Of a stretch of DNA of 22,506 nt, positions 16,009 to 22,506 are shown piece by piece. Within the stretch, counting starts at the first letter, position 1; every line of letters starts with the position of its first letter. Below the pieces are notes generated by a model. It saw only the letters and a program-made list of their open reading frames with translations. It did not search any database and was not told the DNA's origin. The DNA is taken from contig JAICVP010000004.1 of assembly GCA_025935275.1 (NCBI GenBank), positions 1-22,506 on the forward strand, read 5' to 3'. The DNA comes from Thermoleophilia bacterium. Lineage in GTDB: Bacteria; Actinomycetota; Thermoleophilia; Gaiellales; Gaiellaceae. A program made the position numbers and the translations under genes.

Positions 16009-17336
16009 TGGCAGGGAACGGCAGCTGGGCGCTGCGCGAGTCGTACCTGTACGACCGGAACGTCATCGCCGAGATCCAGCGTGCCGCCCAGGAGGGCATC
16101 TACGACATCCGCGGCTTCGGCGCCAAGCGCCGCGTGCCGCACTTCGATGACCTGCTGCTCCTCGGTGCGAGCATCTCCCGCTATCCACTGGAGGGGTACA
16201 GAGAGCGCTGCGACACCAACGTCACCCTCGGAACGCGCTTCGCGAAGAAGCCGCTCGAGCTGAGGATCCCGATCACGATCGCCGGCATGAGCTTCGGCGC
16301 GCTCTCGGCGCCGGCGAAGGAGGCGCTCGGGCGCGGCGCGACCGAGATGGGCACCTCCACCACCACGGGCGACGGCGGCATGACGCCCGAGGAGCGCGAG
16401 CACTCGAAGCTCCTCGTCTACCAGCTCCTCCCCTCCCGCTACGGCATGAATCCCGACGACCTGCGTAAGGCCGACGCGATCGAGGTCGTCGTCGGGCAGG
16501 GCGCCAAGCCGGGCGGCGGCGGCATGCTGCTCGGGCACAAGATCTCCGACCGCGTGGCGGAGATGCGCAACCTCCCGAAGGGGATCGACCAGCGCAGCGC
16601 CTCCCGCCATCCGGACTGGACGGGCCCGGACGACCTCGAGATCAAGATCGGCGAGCTCCGCGAGATCACCGACTGGGAGAAGCCGATCTTCGTAAAGGTC
16701 GGCGCCACGCGCACGTACTACGACGTCCAGCTGGCCGTGAAGGCGGGCGCCGACGTGATCGTCGTCGACGGCATGCAGGGGGGCACCGCCGCGACGCAGG
16801 ACGTCTTCATCGAGCACGTGGGGATTCCAACCCTGCCCGCGGTGCGGATCGCCGCGGACGCGCTGCAGGAGCTCGACCTGCACCGCCAAGTGCAGCTGAT
16901 CGTCTCGGGCGGGATCCGAACGGGTGCCGACGTCGCCAAGGCGCTCGCTCTGGGTGCGGACGCCGTCTCGATCGGGACTGCGGCGTTGATCGCGATGGGC
17001 GACAACGACCCGCACCGCGACGAGGAGTACCGGGCCATCGGGAGCGCCGCCGGCTTCTACGACGACTGGCAGGCAGGGCTCGACCCGGCGGGGATCTCGA
17101 CGCAGGACGACGAGCTGGCGGCACGCTTCGACCCGATCCTCGGCGGCAGGCGCATCGCCAACTACCTGCGAGTGCTCACGCTCGAGGCGCAGACGCTCGC
17201 CCGCGCGTGCGGCAAGTCGCACGTCCACAACCTCGAGCCCGAGGACCTCGTCGCGCTCACGGTGGAGGCCGCCGCCATGGCGAAGGTGCCGCTCGCCGGT
17301 ACCGACTGGATCCCGGGCGCGAACGGGCACGAATGA
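16008..17336 (+). CDS. mgsC: N-methylglutamate synthase subunit C (FMN glutamate-synthase domain)
   Basis: Catalytic subunit, homologous to the FMN-binding (alpha/beta)8 domain of glutamate synthase large subunit. The 442-residue protein shows ITIAGMSFGALSAPAKEAL, TTTGDGGM, VGQGAKPGGGGML, DGMQGGTAATQ and SGGIRTGADVAKALALGAD, in family order. The region that in GltB carries the [3Fe-4S] cysteines reads GDNDPHRDEEYRAIGSAAGF and has none, as fits a reaction with no net electron transfer. The gene starts at TGATG on mgsB and ends in an ATGA overlap with the GST-like gene. Combined with gmaS and the sox-like genes, NMG synthase is the best call; glutamate synthase-like function is the alternative. 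Confidence 0.85.
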   Translation: MAGNGSWALRESYLYDRNVIAEIQRAAQEGIYDIRGFGAKRRVPHFDDLLLLGASISRYPLEGYRERCDTNVTLGTRFAKKPLELRIPITIAGMSFGALSAPAKEALGRGATEMGTSTTTGDGGMTPEEREHSKLLVYQLLPSRYGMNPDDLRKADAIEVVVGQGAKPGGGGMLLGHKISDRVAEMRNLPKGIDQRSASRHPDWTGPDDLEIKIGELREITDWEKPIFVKVGATRTYYDVQLAVKAGADVIVVDGMQGGTAATQDVFIEHVGIPTLPAVRIAADALQELDLHRQVQLIVSGGIRTGADVAKALALGADAVSIGTAALIAMGDNDPHRDEEYRAIGSAAGFYDDWQAGLDPAGISTQDDELAARFDPILGGRRIANYLRVLTLEAQTLARACGKSHVHNLEPEDLVALTVEAAAMAKVPLAGTDWIPGANGHE

Positions 17337-17932
17337 CCGTCGTCCTCTACGACTCGGCGGTCTCGGGCAACTGCTACAAGGTTCGGCTCCTCTTCGCCCT
17401 GCTCGGCGTCGAGTACGAGCGGCGGGAGTTGAGCGTGGTCGACAAGTCCAACCGCGAGGAAGAGCTCGGCGACCTCAACCCTGGCCTTCGGGTGCCGACG
17501 GTCGTCCTCGACGACGGGCGGCCTCTTGGAGAATCGGGCGCGATCCTCTGGTACTTCGCCGACGAAACGCAGTTCGTGCCGCCCGACCCCTTCGAGCGCG
17601 CGAAGGTGCTGCAGTGGATGTTCTTCGAGCAGTACAGCCATGAGCCGTTCATCGCCGTCGCGCGGCACTGGGTTCTCCACGACATGGCTCCCTCGGACGA
17701 AGCGCTGGAGGAGAAGCGGCGAGGCGGCTACGTCGCCCTGGACGCGCTCGAGCGCGGGCTGTCGGACGGGCGCGGCTTCCTCGCCGGCGAGTTCTCGATA
17801 GCCGACATCGCGCTCTACGCCTACACGCACGTCGCACACGAAGGCGGCTTCGACCTCTCCGGCTACCCGCGGATCCAGGCGTGGATCGAGCGCGTCGCCG
17901 CGCAGCCGGGCTACGTCCCCATCGAGGCCTAG
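17333..17932 (+). CDS. Glutathione S-transferase-like protein
   Basis: A 199-residue protein with an N-terminal thioredoxin fold (DSAVSGNCYKVRLLFALLG, then NPGLRVPTVVLDDGR and the ESGAILWYFA thiol-binding segment) and an all-helical C-terminal domain with the ADIALYAYTHVAHEGG motif, as in cytosolic GSTs. It is translationally coupled to mgsC by an ATGA overlap, so it belongs to the amine operon. Most actinobacteria lack glutathione and use mycothiol, so the thiol used is unclear. A role in handling formaldehyde or an adduct of the pathway is possible but only inferred. The longer frame from 17207 is an artefact overlapping mgsC. Confidence 0.85.
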   Translation: MTVVLYDSAVSGNCYKVRLLFALLGVEYERRELSVVDKSNREEELGDLNPGLRVPTVVLDDGRPLGESGAILWYFADETQFVPPDPFERAKVLQWMFFEQYSHEPFIAVARHWVLHDMAPSDEALEEKRRGGYVALDALERGLSDGRGFLAGEFSIADIALYAYTHVAHEGGFDLSGYPRIQAWIERVAAQPGYVPIEA

Positions 17933-17952
17933 CCGGCTGGACGCAAACCCGC

Positions 17953-17981
17953 TTGACAGCAAAGTTCCCATCATCTTTGAT
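17953..17981 (+). promoter_or_regulatory. Sigma70-type promoter of gntR-sox operon
   Basis: TTGACA (17953-17958, a perfect -35) is followed after exactly 17 nt by TTTGAT (17976-17981, 4 of 6 matches to TATAAT). This is the clearest promoter in the window. The -10 is embedded in the palindrome at 17973-17988, so the regulator could block it. Confidence 0.6.
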
Positions 17982-17988
17982 CAAAGAT
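17973..17988. promoter_or_regulatory. 16-bp perfect palindrome, probable GntR operator
   Basis: ATCTTTGATCAAAGAT reads identically on both strands. It overlaps the -10 hexamer and ends 5 nt before the ATG of the GntR-family regulator. Symmetric AT-rich sites near the regulator's own start are typical operators for FCD-type GntR proteins. This supports autoregulation together with the downstream sox-like genes. Confidence 0.65.
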
Positions 17989-17993
17989 CAACG

Positions 17994-18677
17994 ATGGCTG
18001 ACGAAACCTCCGCTCCGCTCGAGATCTCGTCCGTCGAGGACGGCGTCTATCGCGTCCTGCGCCAGGAGATCGGCCGGCTCGAGCTGGCACCGGGAGAGCG
18101 CCTCCGCCTCGAAGAGGTCGCCCGCCGGCTCGACGTCAGCCTGACCCCGGTGCGCCACGCGCTCCGGCGCCTCGAGAGCGAAGGGCTCGTGGTCAGCATC
18201 CCGCGCCGCGGCTCGAGAGTCGCGCCGCTCTCCGTCGAGGAGCTCGAGGAGATTCAGGCGCTCCGCCTGGGCCTGGAGACATTTCTTGCGCGCGCCGGCG
18301 CGGAGAACTGCACCGAGGCCGCTCTCGCCGAGATGGAGTCCGCGCGCGACGAGCTGGAACGGGCGTTCCGAGACGGGGACCTCGAGACGTACCTGGGCTC
18401 TTTCTGGTCGCTGCGCGACGCCTGCTACGCCTGCGCGGACCGGCCGCGCCTCCTGCGCGCGCTCGAGGACCAGCGCATCCGGGTCGAGCGCTACATCCTC
18501 TATCTCTGCCGCGACCCCGAGGCCTTCGGCGCGCTGCGCCGCGGGCCGGACACGCTGCTCGAAGCCTGCCGCGCCAGAGATGGACAGGCGGCCGAGCAGG
18601 CAACCAGGGATGCGCTCGTCTGGGTCCTCGCCGAGCTCCAGCGGATGCTCGGCCAGGTCGAGGAGCCGGCCGCGTGA
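17994..18677 (+). CDS. GntR-family (FadR/FCD) transcriptional regulator
   Basis: A 227-residue repressor-type protein with an N-terminal winged helix-turn-helix (about residues 15-80, including LEEVARRLDVSLTPVRHALR and IPRRGSRVAPLS) and an all-helical FCD ligand domain (about 85-220) beginning EEIQALRLGLE. FCD regulators usually sense small carboxylates or amino acids; here an N-methylated amino acid or glutamate derivative is a guess. It is the first gene of the soxD-soxA-soxG-soxB operon and its stop overlaps the soxD GTG start. A perfect palindrome over its promoter suggests autoregulation. Start chosen at ATG 17994, just after the operator. Confidence 0.9.
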   Translation: MADETSAPLEISSVEDGVYRVLRQEIGRLELAPGERLRLEEVARRLDVSLTPVRHALRRLESEGLVVSIPRRGSRVAPLSVEELEEIQALRLGLETFLARAGAENCTEAALAEMESARDELERAFRDGDLETYLGSFWSLRDACYACADRPRLLRALEDQRIRVERYILYLCRDPEAFGALRRGPDTLLEACRARDGQAAEQATRDALVWVLAELQRMLGQVEEPAA

Positions 18678-18988
18678 GCTTCCTGCTCGACTGCCCGAAC
18701 TGCGGGCCGCGCGACGTGAACGAGTTCAGCTGCGCCGGCGAGGTCACGGTACGGCCGAAGGAGTCGCCGACCTTGCGCGAGCTGACGAGCTACATCTACT
18801 TCCGCCGCAACGTCGCCGGCGTGCAGCGCGAATGGTGGTATCACCGCCAGGGCTGTGAGGTCTGGTTCCAGGCCGAGCGTGACACGAGGACGAACGAGGT
18901 GCTCCGCACCGAGATCGTCGAGCCGTCGTCCCGAGCCGGCACCCCCGGTCCCGAAGCCGTCGCGACTCCGGACGCTCCCGCCGTATGA
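18674..18988 (+). CDS. soxD: Sarcosine oxidase delta-type subunit (N-methylglutamate dehydrogenase subunit)
   Basis: Small zinc-binding subunit of the heterotetrameric sarcosine oxidase / NMG dehydrogenase family. The 104-residue protein has the family's four zinc ligands as Cys7, Cys10 (CPNC), His57 and Cys61 (YHRQGCEVWF), and the conserved EWWYHRQGCEVWFQAERD block. Its GTG start overlaps the gntR stop (GTGA) and its stop overlaps the soxA ATG. The C-terminal ~20 residues are Pro/Ala-rich and less conserved. In NMG pathway clusters the equivalent gene is part of mgdABCD. Assignment as SoxD-like is firm; the substrate is inferred from the neighbouring gmaS-mgsABC genes. Confidence 0.9.
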   Translation: MSFLLDCPNCGPRDVNEFSCAGEVTVRPKESPTLRELTSYIYFRRNVAGVQREWWYHRQGCEVWFQAERDTRTNEVLRTEIVEPSSRAGTPGPEAVATPDAPAV

Positions 18989-21582
18989 GGCTCCCCGCCC
19001 GGCCAGGCGAGCGGCTCAACCGCGACCGGGAGGTGACGTTTACCTATGACGGCAACGCGGTCAGAGCCTTCGAGGGCGACACCATCGGCTCCGCGCTCTA
19101 TGCCTCCGGCCAGCGGATCTTCTCCCGAAGCTTCAAGTACCACCGTCCCCGCGGGCTGCTCTGCTGCTCGGGCAGTTGCCCCAACTGCATGATGACCGTG
19201 GACGGCGTGCCCAATGTGCGCGTCTGCGCGGAACCGGTCCGCGAGAACGCGGTCGTGCGGCCGCAGAACGTGTGGGGGTCCCTCGAGCGCGACGCACTCG
19301 TCGTCACCGACAAGCTCGGCGGTCCGTTCACTCCCGTCGGCTTCTACTACCGGACGATGATCCGGCCGCGATGGGCCTGGCCTCTGTACGAGAAGTTCCT
19401 GCGCAGCGTGGCCGGCCTGGGCAAGCTCGACAAGCACGGGACCCGCGCGAACCGCTACGACGTCGAGCACCGCCGCGCCCGGGTCCTCGTGATCGGCGGT
19501 GGGCGGGCCGGCCGCGAAGCCGCTCAGCAGCACGCTGTCGCAGGAATGCAGGTCGTCCTCGTCGACGAGGGCTTCGTCGATCCCCTCGAGGGCGTCGAGG
19601 TCGTCGCCCCCGGCAGGGCGCTCGGAATCTGGGAAGGCGGGCTTGTCCCCGTCGACGCCGGGCGCGTCCTCTACCGCTTCCGAGCGGAGAAGATCGTCGT
19701 CGCGACCGGGACGATCGAGCAGCCGCTCGTCTTCCCCGGCAACGACCTCGTCGGGGTCATGCTCCCCGACGGCGTCCGCCGTCTGATCGAGGACTGGGGC
19801 ATCAAGCCCGCCGAGAAGGCCGTCGTCGTCACGGTGGACGAGGCCGGCCGCGAGGCCGCGGCTTCACTCCGCGAGGCAGGCGTCGAGATCGCCGGCGTGT
19901 ACGACCTTCGCCGCGAGCGTGTCCGTGAGATCGTCGCGCGCGGCCGGGGAGGCGTGCTCCGCTCCGTCGAGGTCGACGGACGCAAGCTTTCGTGCGACCT
20001 GCTCGTCATGTCCGGCGGCCGCCAGCCGGCTTATTCCCTGCTCAGCCAGGCGGGGGCGCGGGTCGAGTACGACCCCGGCCGGGGCGTCTTCATCCCGACC
20101 GACATCCCGGAGGGGATCGAGGCGGTCGGCTCCGTCGCCGGCGAAGGCCTGGCCGGCGCGGTTCCAGCGGCCTCCTACAACGGTGCCTCCGGCAAGGGCA
20201 AGTGCTTCGTCTGTGTGTGCGAGGACGTCACGGACAAGGACCTGAAGCGCGCGATCGCCGAGGGCTTCGACTCGATCGAGCTCGCCAAGCGCTACACAAC
20301 GGTGACGATGGGCCCCTGCCAGGGCCGCCTCTGCCACGTACCGTCGATCCGCCTCTACGCGCGGGAGAACGAAAAGGACGAGGCGACCATCGGCACGACC
20401 ACCGCGCGTCCGCCCTGGGCGCCGGTCACGCTCGGGCTCCTCGCCGGCAGGCCGCACGAGCCGGCACAGCGCACCGCGATCCACCACCGACACAAGGAGC
20501 TCGGCGCCAAGATGATGTGGACGGGCACCTGGCGGCGCCCTCACTCCTACGGCGATCCGGAGGGCGAGGCCCAATCGGTGCACGCATCGGTCGGCGTCAT
20601 CGACGTCTCCACCCTCGGCAAGATGATCGTCCGCGGCCCCGACTCGGCCCAGTTCCTCGAACGCCTCTATCCCAACCGCTTCGGCGACATGAAGCCGATG
20701 CGGATCCGCTATGGCGTCCTCAACTCCGACGCCGGCCGGATCATGGACGACGGCACGATCGCGCGCCTCGACGACGAGACGTTCTACGTCACGACGACGT
20801 CGACCGGCGCCGGCGCGGTGCTCGAATGGTTCGAGTGGTGGAACGCCGTCTGGGGCATGGACGTCGAGATCGTCAACGTCACCGGCGGGCTCGCGGCCGT
20901 GAACGTCGCCGGGCCGCGCGCGCGGGAGGTCATGCGCAAGCTCACAGACATCGACCTCTCGAACGAGGGCCTCGCATACCTCGACGCGCGCGAAGCGCAG
21001 ATCGCCGGAGTCCCCTCGCTCATCCTCCGCATCGGCTTCGTCGGCGAGCTCGGCTACGAGCTCCACTTCCCGAGCCCGTACGGCGAGCACGTCTGGAACG
21101 AGATCCTGGACGCGGGCGAGGAGTTCGGCATCCGCCCGTTCGGCCTCGAGCCCCAGCGCATCCTCCGCCTCGAGAAGATGCACATCCTGGTCGGGCAGGA
21201 CACCGACTCCGAGTCGAACGTCCTCGAGGCGAACATGCCCTGGATCGCCAAGCTCGACAAGGACGACTTCGTGGGCAAGTGGTCGCTCGAGCAGGTGCAG
21301 GAGCGCGGCCTGCAGGATCTGCTCGTCGGCTTCGAGATGGAGGACGGCAAGGTGCCGCTCGAAGGCGCGCAGGTCGTCCTCGAGGGCACGCGGCCGATCG
21401 GCCGGATCACGAGCTCCCGCTGGAGCCCCGAGCTCCGCAAGGCGATCGGCATGGCGTGGGTCCCCGCCGCGATCGCCGAGGAGGGCAAGTCGTTCCTCGT
21501 CACCGTCGACGGCGGGTTCGAGCGGGCCACCGTGCGCCTCCGGCCGTTCTTCGACCCCGACGGAGAGAAGCTGCGCTCGTGA
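18985..21582 (+). CDS. soxA: Sarcosine oxidase alpha-type subunit with retained Fe-S cysteines (N-methylglutamate dehydrogenase)
   Basis: Large subunit that binds a dinucleotide and tetrahydrofolate and passes the oxidised methyl group to folate as methylene-THF. The 865-residue protein has an N-terminal ferredoxin-like domain with Cys60-x4-Cys65-x2-Cys68-x12-Cys81, a nucleotide-binding site VIGGGRAG (171-176), an ATGTIEQPLVFPGNDLVGVM block, a BFD-like [2Fe-2S] segment (Cys410, Cys412, Cys445, Cys450), and a C-terminal GcvT/aminomethyltransferase domain (about 480-865). Classical SoxA is about 965-1000 residues and, as I recall it, lacks these cysteines; here the nucleotide domain is shortened. 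This suggests a dehydrogenase that passes electrons through Fe-S clusters instead of to O2. Confidence 0.87.
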   Translation: MRLPARPGERLNRDREVTFTYDGNAVRAFEGDTIGSALYASGQRIFSRSFKYHRPRGLLCCSGSCPNCMMTVDGVPNVRVCAEPVRENAVVRPQNVWGSLERDALVVTDKLGGPFTPVGFYYRTMIRPRWAWPLYEKFLRSVAGLGKLDKHGTRANRYDVEHRRARVLVIGGGRAGREAAQQHAVAGMQVVLVDEGFVDPLEGVEVVAPGRALGIWEGGLVPVDAGRVLYRFRAEKIVVATGTIEQPLVFPGNDLVGVMLPDGVRRLIEDWGIKPAEKAVVVTVDEAGREAAASLREAGVEIAGVYDLRRERVREIVARGRGGVLRSVEVDGRKLSCDLLVMSGGRQPAYSLLSQAGARVEYDPGRGVFIPTDIPEGIEAVGSVAGEGLAGAVPAASYNGASGKGKCFVCVCEDVTDKDLKRAIAEGFDSIELAKRYTTVTMGPCQGRLCHVPSIRLYARENEKDEATIGTTTARPPWAPVTLGLLAGRPHEPAQRTAIHHRHKELGAKMMWTGTWRRPHSYGDPEGEAQSVHASVGVIDVSTLGKMIVRGPDSAQFLERLYPNRFGDMKPMRIRYGVLNSDAGRIMDDGTIARLDDETFYVTTTSTGAGAVLEWFEWWNAVWGMDVEIVNVTGGLAAVNVAGPRAREVMRKLTDIDLSNEGLAYLDAREAQIAGVPSLILRIGFVGELGYELHFPSPYGEHVWNEILDAGEEFGIRPFGLEPQRILRLEKMHILVGQDTDSESNVLEANMPWIAKLDKDDFVGKWSLEQVQERGLQDLLVGFEMEDGKVPLEGAQVVLEGTRPIGRITSSRWSPELRKAIGMAWVPAAIAEEGKSFLVTVDGGFERATVRLRPFFDPDGEKLRS

Positions 21583-22064
21583 GCGGGCTCGCCTTCCTCT
21601 CCCCCGGCCGGGCTTCCGCCGAGGCCGTCTGGTGCTCTCCGCTGGCGCGCGCGCTCGAGGGTGCACCGCCCGACGTCGGAGACCTCTCGCAGACCGGAAA
21701 GATCGAAATCCGCGGCGACCTGCCGAAATCGGTGAAGGGCGGCGAGCTCAACCGGATCACCCCCAACCGCGGCCTGGTCCTCTGCGACTTCGGAAAAACC
21801 GTCGAGCTCCTCGAGAAGCTGTCGCAGGACTATTTCGCCGTGGACGTGACGGCCACGCTCGCCGGGCTCTCCGTCCGCGGCGAGCAGCTCATGCGGCGCA
21901 TCACGGACCTCGACCTCGACGCGCTGCCGGCGGCCGGTGCCGTCTCCCACATCCAGGCGCTCGTCACCCGCGACGGCGATTCGTTCGCGCTCTGGTTCGG
22001 CCAGGAGTACTCGGACTACCTCGCCGAGGTCGTCATCGACGCGTGGGAAGGGCTGCGGGAATGA
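21579..22064 (+). CDS. soxG: Sarcosine oxidase gamma-type subunit (N-methylglutamate dehydrogenase subunit)
   Basis: A 161-residue protein of the SoxG family, structurally a partial GcvT-like fold that pairs with the alpha subunit. The segment IEIRGDLPKSVKGG...RITPNRGLVLCD, followed by VDVTATLAGLSVRGEQL and a C-terminal WFGQEYSDYLAEVVIDA, fits the family. The GTG start overlaps the soxA stop (GTGA) and its stop overlaps the soxB ATG (ATGA), so all four subunits are translationally coupled. SoxG sequences vary widely, so the call rests partly on position. Function within NMG dehydrogenase is inferred from the gene cluster. Confidence 0.83.
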   Translation: MSGLAFLSPGRASAEAVWCSPLARALEGAPPDVGDLSQTGKIEIRGDLPKSVKGGELNRITPNRGLVLCDFGKTVELLEKLSQDYFAVDVTATLAGLSVRGEQLMRRITDLDLDALPAAGAVSHIQALVTRDGDSFALWFGQEYSDYLAEVVIDAWEGLRE

Positions 22065-22506
22065 AGGACATCTTCCGCGTCCGCCGCATGTGGCGCCCGC
22101 GCGCCGAGCTGAAGGACCGCTACGACGTCGTCATCATCGGCGGCGGCTCGCACGGCCTCGCCACCGCCTACTACCTGGCGAAGAACCACGGGATCACCGA
22201 CGTCGCCATTCTCGAGAAGAACTACCTCGGCTCCGGCGCGGCCGGCCGCAACACGACCATCGTCCGCTCCAACTACCGCACCCCCGAAGGCGCGGCCTTC
22301 TACAGCGAGAGCGTGAAGCTCTACGAGGGCCTCGGCGCCGACCTCGACTTCAACCTGCTCTTCTCGCAGCACGGGCACTTCACGCTCGCGCACTCCGACC
22401 GCTCGCTCGTCGTGCAGCACGAGCGCGCCGAGGTGAACCAGCTGCTCGGGATCGAGAGCCGGGTGATCGACCGTGCCGAGGTGAAGCGGCTGTGCCCGCA
22501 GATCAA
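22061..22506 (+). CDS. soxB: Sarcosine oxidase beta-type FAD subunit, partial (N-methylglutamate dehydrogenase)
   Basis: N-terminal 148 codons of a DAO-family flavoprotein; the gene runs off the window. The N-terminus has VVIIGGGSHGLATAYYLAK, the FAD-binding GxGxxG motif starting near residue 27, then ILEKNYLGSG and the SoxB-typical GRNTTIVRSNYRTPEG. This subunit oxidises the N-methyl amine substrate on FAD and, in sarcosine oxidase, carries a covalent FMN on a later His that is outside the window. The ATG overlaps the soxG stop (ATGA). Here soxB is last in the order D-A-G-B, unlike the usual B-D-A-G. Confidence 0.92.
   Translation, partial: MKDIFRVRRMWRPRAELKDRYDVVIIGGGSHGLATAYYLAKNHGITDVAILEKNYLGSGAAGRNTTIVRSNYRTPEGAAFYSESVKLYEGLGADLDFNLLFSQHGHFTLAHSDRSLVVQHERAEVNQLLGIESRVIDRAEVKRLCPQI

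Noticed and set aside
16002..17330. 442-residue minus-strand open frame over mgsC
   Set aside because: It mirrors mgsC almost exactly and shows no domain; a shadow of biased codon use.
14378..17336. Reading mgsABC as an ordinary assimilatory glutamate synthase
   Set aside because: The parts are split into three genes, the [3Fe-4S] cysteines are absent, no NADPH small subunit is present, and gmaS and sox-like genes flank them.
19992..21578. Long Arg-rich plus-strand frame running into soxG
   Set aside because: Only the part from GTG 21579 is SoxG; the upstream part is an out-of-frame shadow of soxA.

Overview
The window is high-GC DNA with dense, overlapping genes (many ATGA, GTGA and TGATG junctions), GTG/TTG starts, TANNNT -10 elements lying 6-8 nt before start codons, and CGAAC-N4-GTTCG type LexA palindromes. 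This points to an actinobacterium; a deep lineage such as Thermoleophilia is my guess and is not proven by the sequence.

Region 1 (1-4790, + strand) is a conserved housekeeping block: rpsF, ssb, rpsR, rplI (with a long acidic C-terminal tail), dnaB, a possible 27-aa peptide and purA. A LexA-like palindrome precedes ssb and another precedes dnaB. Three DnaA-box-like 9-mers lie between rplI and dnaB.

Region 2 (4756-6826, - strand) is a molybdenum-enzyme maturation operon: fdhD, a SAM-dependent methyltransferase and a mobA-like gene. Divergent from it (6901-11126, + strand) are the structural genes of an NAD-linked formate dehydrogenase. One gene is a NuoE-NuoF type fusion. The other is a large catalytic subunit that reads through an in-frame TGA at 9459-9461 as selenocysteine; a foldable SECIS hairpin follows directly. 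A conventional gene caller breaks this gene in two.

Region 3 (11159-22506, + strand) looks like a complete N-methylglutamate (NMG) pathway for methylated amines. It holds a GAF-PucR regulator, a gamma-glutamylmethylamide/glutamine synthetase (gmaS), the three-part NMG synthase (mgsABC: class II amidotransferase, GXGXG protein, FMN glutamate-synthase domain), a GST-like protein, an FCD-type GntR regulator with a perfect 16-bp palindrome at its promoter, and a heterotetrameric sarcosine-oxidase-like NMG dehydrogenase in the order soxD-soxA-soxG-soxB (soxB runs off the end).

Taken together, the inferred flow is: methylamine + glutamate -> gamma-glutamylmethylamide / N-methylglutamate -> methylene-tetrahydrofolate + glutamate -> (folate enzymes outside the window) -> formate -> CO2 by the selenium formate dehydrogenase. 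The most unusual protein details are a SoxA-like subunit that keeps two full sets of [2Fe-2S] cysteines, a formate dehydrogenase lacking some of the usual Fe-S ligands, and an MgsC without the glutamate-synthase [3Fe-4S] cysteines. No rRNA, tRNA, insertion sequence or CRISPR array was seen, and no gap over 300 bases lacks a gene.
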